Part shown: positions 48,634-52,470 of the stretch, piece after piece
How positions within the stretch are numbered: position 1 is the first letter of the stretch
Layout of the letters: each line of letters starts with the position of its first letter
DNA from: Nevskia sp.
GTDB taxonomy: Bacteria > Pseudomonadota > Gammaproteobacteria > Nevskiales > Nevskiaceae
Assembly (NCBI GenBank): GCA_031291075.1
Contig: JARLJS010000061.1
Span: forward strand, 1-52,470
Direction of reading: 5' to 3'
DNA: 52,470 nucleotides
Translations under genes and position numbers: made by a program
Notes under the pieces: model-generated
What the model saw: the letters and a program-made list of their open reading frames with translations, nothing else
Told to the model about the DNA's origin: nothing
Database searches by the model: none

Positions 48634-49563
48634 ATGGATATTATTTTAGTCAGCCACGCACGCGGACGCACTTGGCGTCTGCGCCTCGAGCCCCGGAATA
48701 TTCTAGGGTGGCTGCCCGCTCTTTGTTGTGCGCTGGTTCTCATTAGCGGCTGTTTTGTGGCCGGCTGGTGGCTGCATCCGGAAGGCGGCTTGCTGCCGGC
48801 CAAGGTGGTCGGCCAGTGGGATGTCCAGATGCAGCAGCAGCGCGCCGAGTTGAAGGAAGCCCGGGCCAAGGCCGAGGAGGACGCCAACGCCCTGTCGCGC
48901 CGCATCGCCGAGCTGCAGGCCTACGTCATGCGCCTGGACGCCGCCGGCAGCCGCATGACGCAGATCGCCCATATCGATCCTGCCGAGTTCAACTTCGGCA
49001 AGCCGCCGCCCCTCGGCGGTCCGGAAATTCAGCCCAGCGGCCAGCCCGTGGCCCTGGCGGACGTGCTCGGCTCCCTCGACCAGCTGCAGCAGCAGCTGTC
49101 GGACCGGGAACGCCAGATGCGGGTGCTGGAAGACCTGCTCCTGGCCGGCCGCCTGGAAAAAGAGATCAAGCCCTCCGGCTGGCCGATCAGCGACGGTTAC
49201 ATCACCTCCGGCTACGGCTCGCGCACCGATCCCTTCACCGGCCTGCGCGACTTCCATCCCGGCATCGATTTCGCGGCGCCGGAAGGTTCCCGGGTACAGG
49301 CGGTCGCCGCCGGCATCGTCACCGAAGCCGGCGAGCGCAATGGCTATGGCAACCTGGTGCAAATCGACCATGGCAATGGCTACGTCACCCGCTACGGCCA
49401 CAACGAGGCACTGCTGGTCAAGGTCGGCGACCGCGTCCGCAAGGGCCAGGCGGTGGCCCTGATCGGCAATACCGGTCGTTCCACCGGGCCGCACGTGCAT
49501 TTCGAGGTGCTGCTGAACGGTAATGTGGTTAATCCTGAGCAATATATCGAGGCTGCGCGCTGA
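48634..49563 (+). CDS. M23 (LytM-type) peptidoglycan endopeptidase
   Basis: 309 residues from ATG 48634 (GTG 48628 possible). A membrane anchor at about 24-45 (LGWLPALCCALVLISGCFVA), a coiled coil (about 60-105 and 145-172), then an M23 domain with all metal ligands: His208 and Asp212 (FHPGIDFAAPEG) and His287/His289 (GPHVHFEV). It is therefore likely to be catalytic, unlike EnvC-type activators. The substrate is probably peptide cross-links of the wall. A hairpin element begins 4 bases after the stop. Confidence 0.92.
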   Translation: MDIILVSHARGRTWRLRLEPRNILGWLPALCCALVLISGCFVAGWWLHPEGGLLPAKVVGQWDVQMQQQRAELKEARAKAEEDANALSRRIAELQAYVMRLDAAGSRMTQIAHIDPAEFNFGKPPPLGGPEIQPSGQPVALADVLGSLDQLQQQLSDRERQMRVLEDLLLAGRLEKEIKPSGWPISDGYITSGYGSRTDPFTGLRDFHPGIDFAAPEGSRVQAVAAGIVTEAGERNGYGNLVQIDHGNGYVTRYGHNEALLVKVGDRVRKGQAVALIGNTGRSTGPHVHFEVLLNGNVVNPEQYIEAAR

Positions 49564-49567
49564 AAGC

Positions 49568-49716
49568 GTGAGGTCGGGCGCTGGCGCGCCCTGTGAGTCG
49601 CGCCTTCGGCGCTGTGAGGGGTGAGGAGAAAAGCCGGGTTTCTTCCTCATAGCGAGCGCAGCGAGCGACCTCACTCCTCACAGCGAGCCCGGCGCAAGCC
49701 GGGGGAGCGACCTCAC
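49568..49716. repeat. Modular inverted-end hairpin element, copy 3
   Basis: Ends are GTGAGGTCG (49568-49576) and CGACCTCAC (49708-49716). Left hairpins are GGGCGC/GCGCCC (49576-49591) and GCGCC-TTC-GGCGC (49600-49612). The right side carries a GCGAGCG direct-repeat module (49653-49667) and CCCGGC-GCAA-GCCGGG (49688-49703). The centre pairs GAGGAGAAA with TTTCTTCCTC. It lies 4 bases after the M23 stop and 109 bases before secA. Confidence 0.85.
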
Positions 49717-49825
49717 CGGTAGGCTTGAAAAGCAGGCATCTGCAACCATCCTTGGGGCATAATCCGCCTTCCCCAATGGATGGGCCGGGTTTCAGCCGGC
49801 CAGCCGATCCCCTACTCGAACTCAA

Positions 49826-52470
<2,645 letters not shown>

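Overview
This is a very GC-rich (about 70% by eye) chromosomal window from a gammaproteobacterium. The support is gene order: rhlB facing trxA-rho; coaBC-dut-argB near radC-rpmB-rpmG; metK-ahcY-metF; rnpB just upstream of mraZ; and a complete division and cell-wall (dcw) cluster followed by lpxC, a DciA gene, an M23 peptidase and secA. These arrangements recall Pseudomonas, Xanthomonadales and Chromatiales relatives. I cannot name a genus. The first 95 bases are C/A homopolymer and look like a contig-end artefact.

Layout. 1-7000: a membrane cyclic-nucleotide-binding-like protein, a frameshifted small gene, mtgA, a TRIC-type channel, and a chemoreceptor with an in-frame amber codon directly behind an ABC-type periplasmic binding protein. 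7000-10750: the activated-methyl cycle (metK, ahcY, metF) on the minus strand. 10900-14370: a redoxin and coaBC-dut-argB. 14450-18430: lemA, an M48 protease, radC, rpmB, rpmG. 18530-20570: methionine salvage (mtnB, mtnD, mtnC). 20570-23650: a methyltransferase, an M15 peptidase, cysQ and a yrfG-like phosphatase. 23770-27290: rhlB, trxA, rho. 27410-28610: a B12-binding-type protein and RNase P RNA. 29010-46890: mraZ to ftsZ, almost all start/stop-overlapped. 47130-52470: lpxC, dciA, an M23 peptidase, and secA cut by the window end.

The genes are mostly housekeeping: SAM regeneration and 5'-methylthioadenosine salvage, coenzyme A and nucleotide metabolism, ribosomal proteins, RNA processing and termination, and the whole lipid II and septum pathway.

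The unusual signal is between and inside the genes, where several families of short palindromic repeats occur. The most striking has three copies (17741-17877, 19725-19883, 49568-49716), each starting 2-20 bases after a stop codon. They share 9-bp inverted ends and heptamer linkers, while the GC-rich hairpins they carry differ and are partly shuffled between copies. A second group is tandem heptamers, found inside the 5' end of metF, inside rsmH, between ahcY and metF, and in the only large gap of the dcw cluster, upstream of ddl. Rho also carries an Asn/Gln-rich N-terminal extension of about 95 residues. No CRISPR, prophage, tRNA, rRNA operon or insertion sequence was seen.
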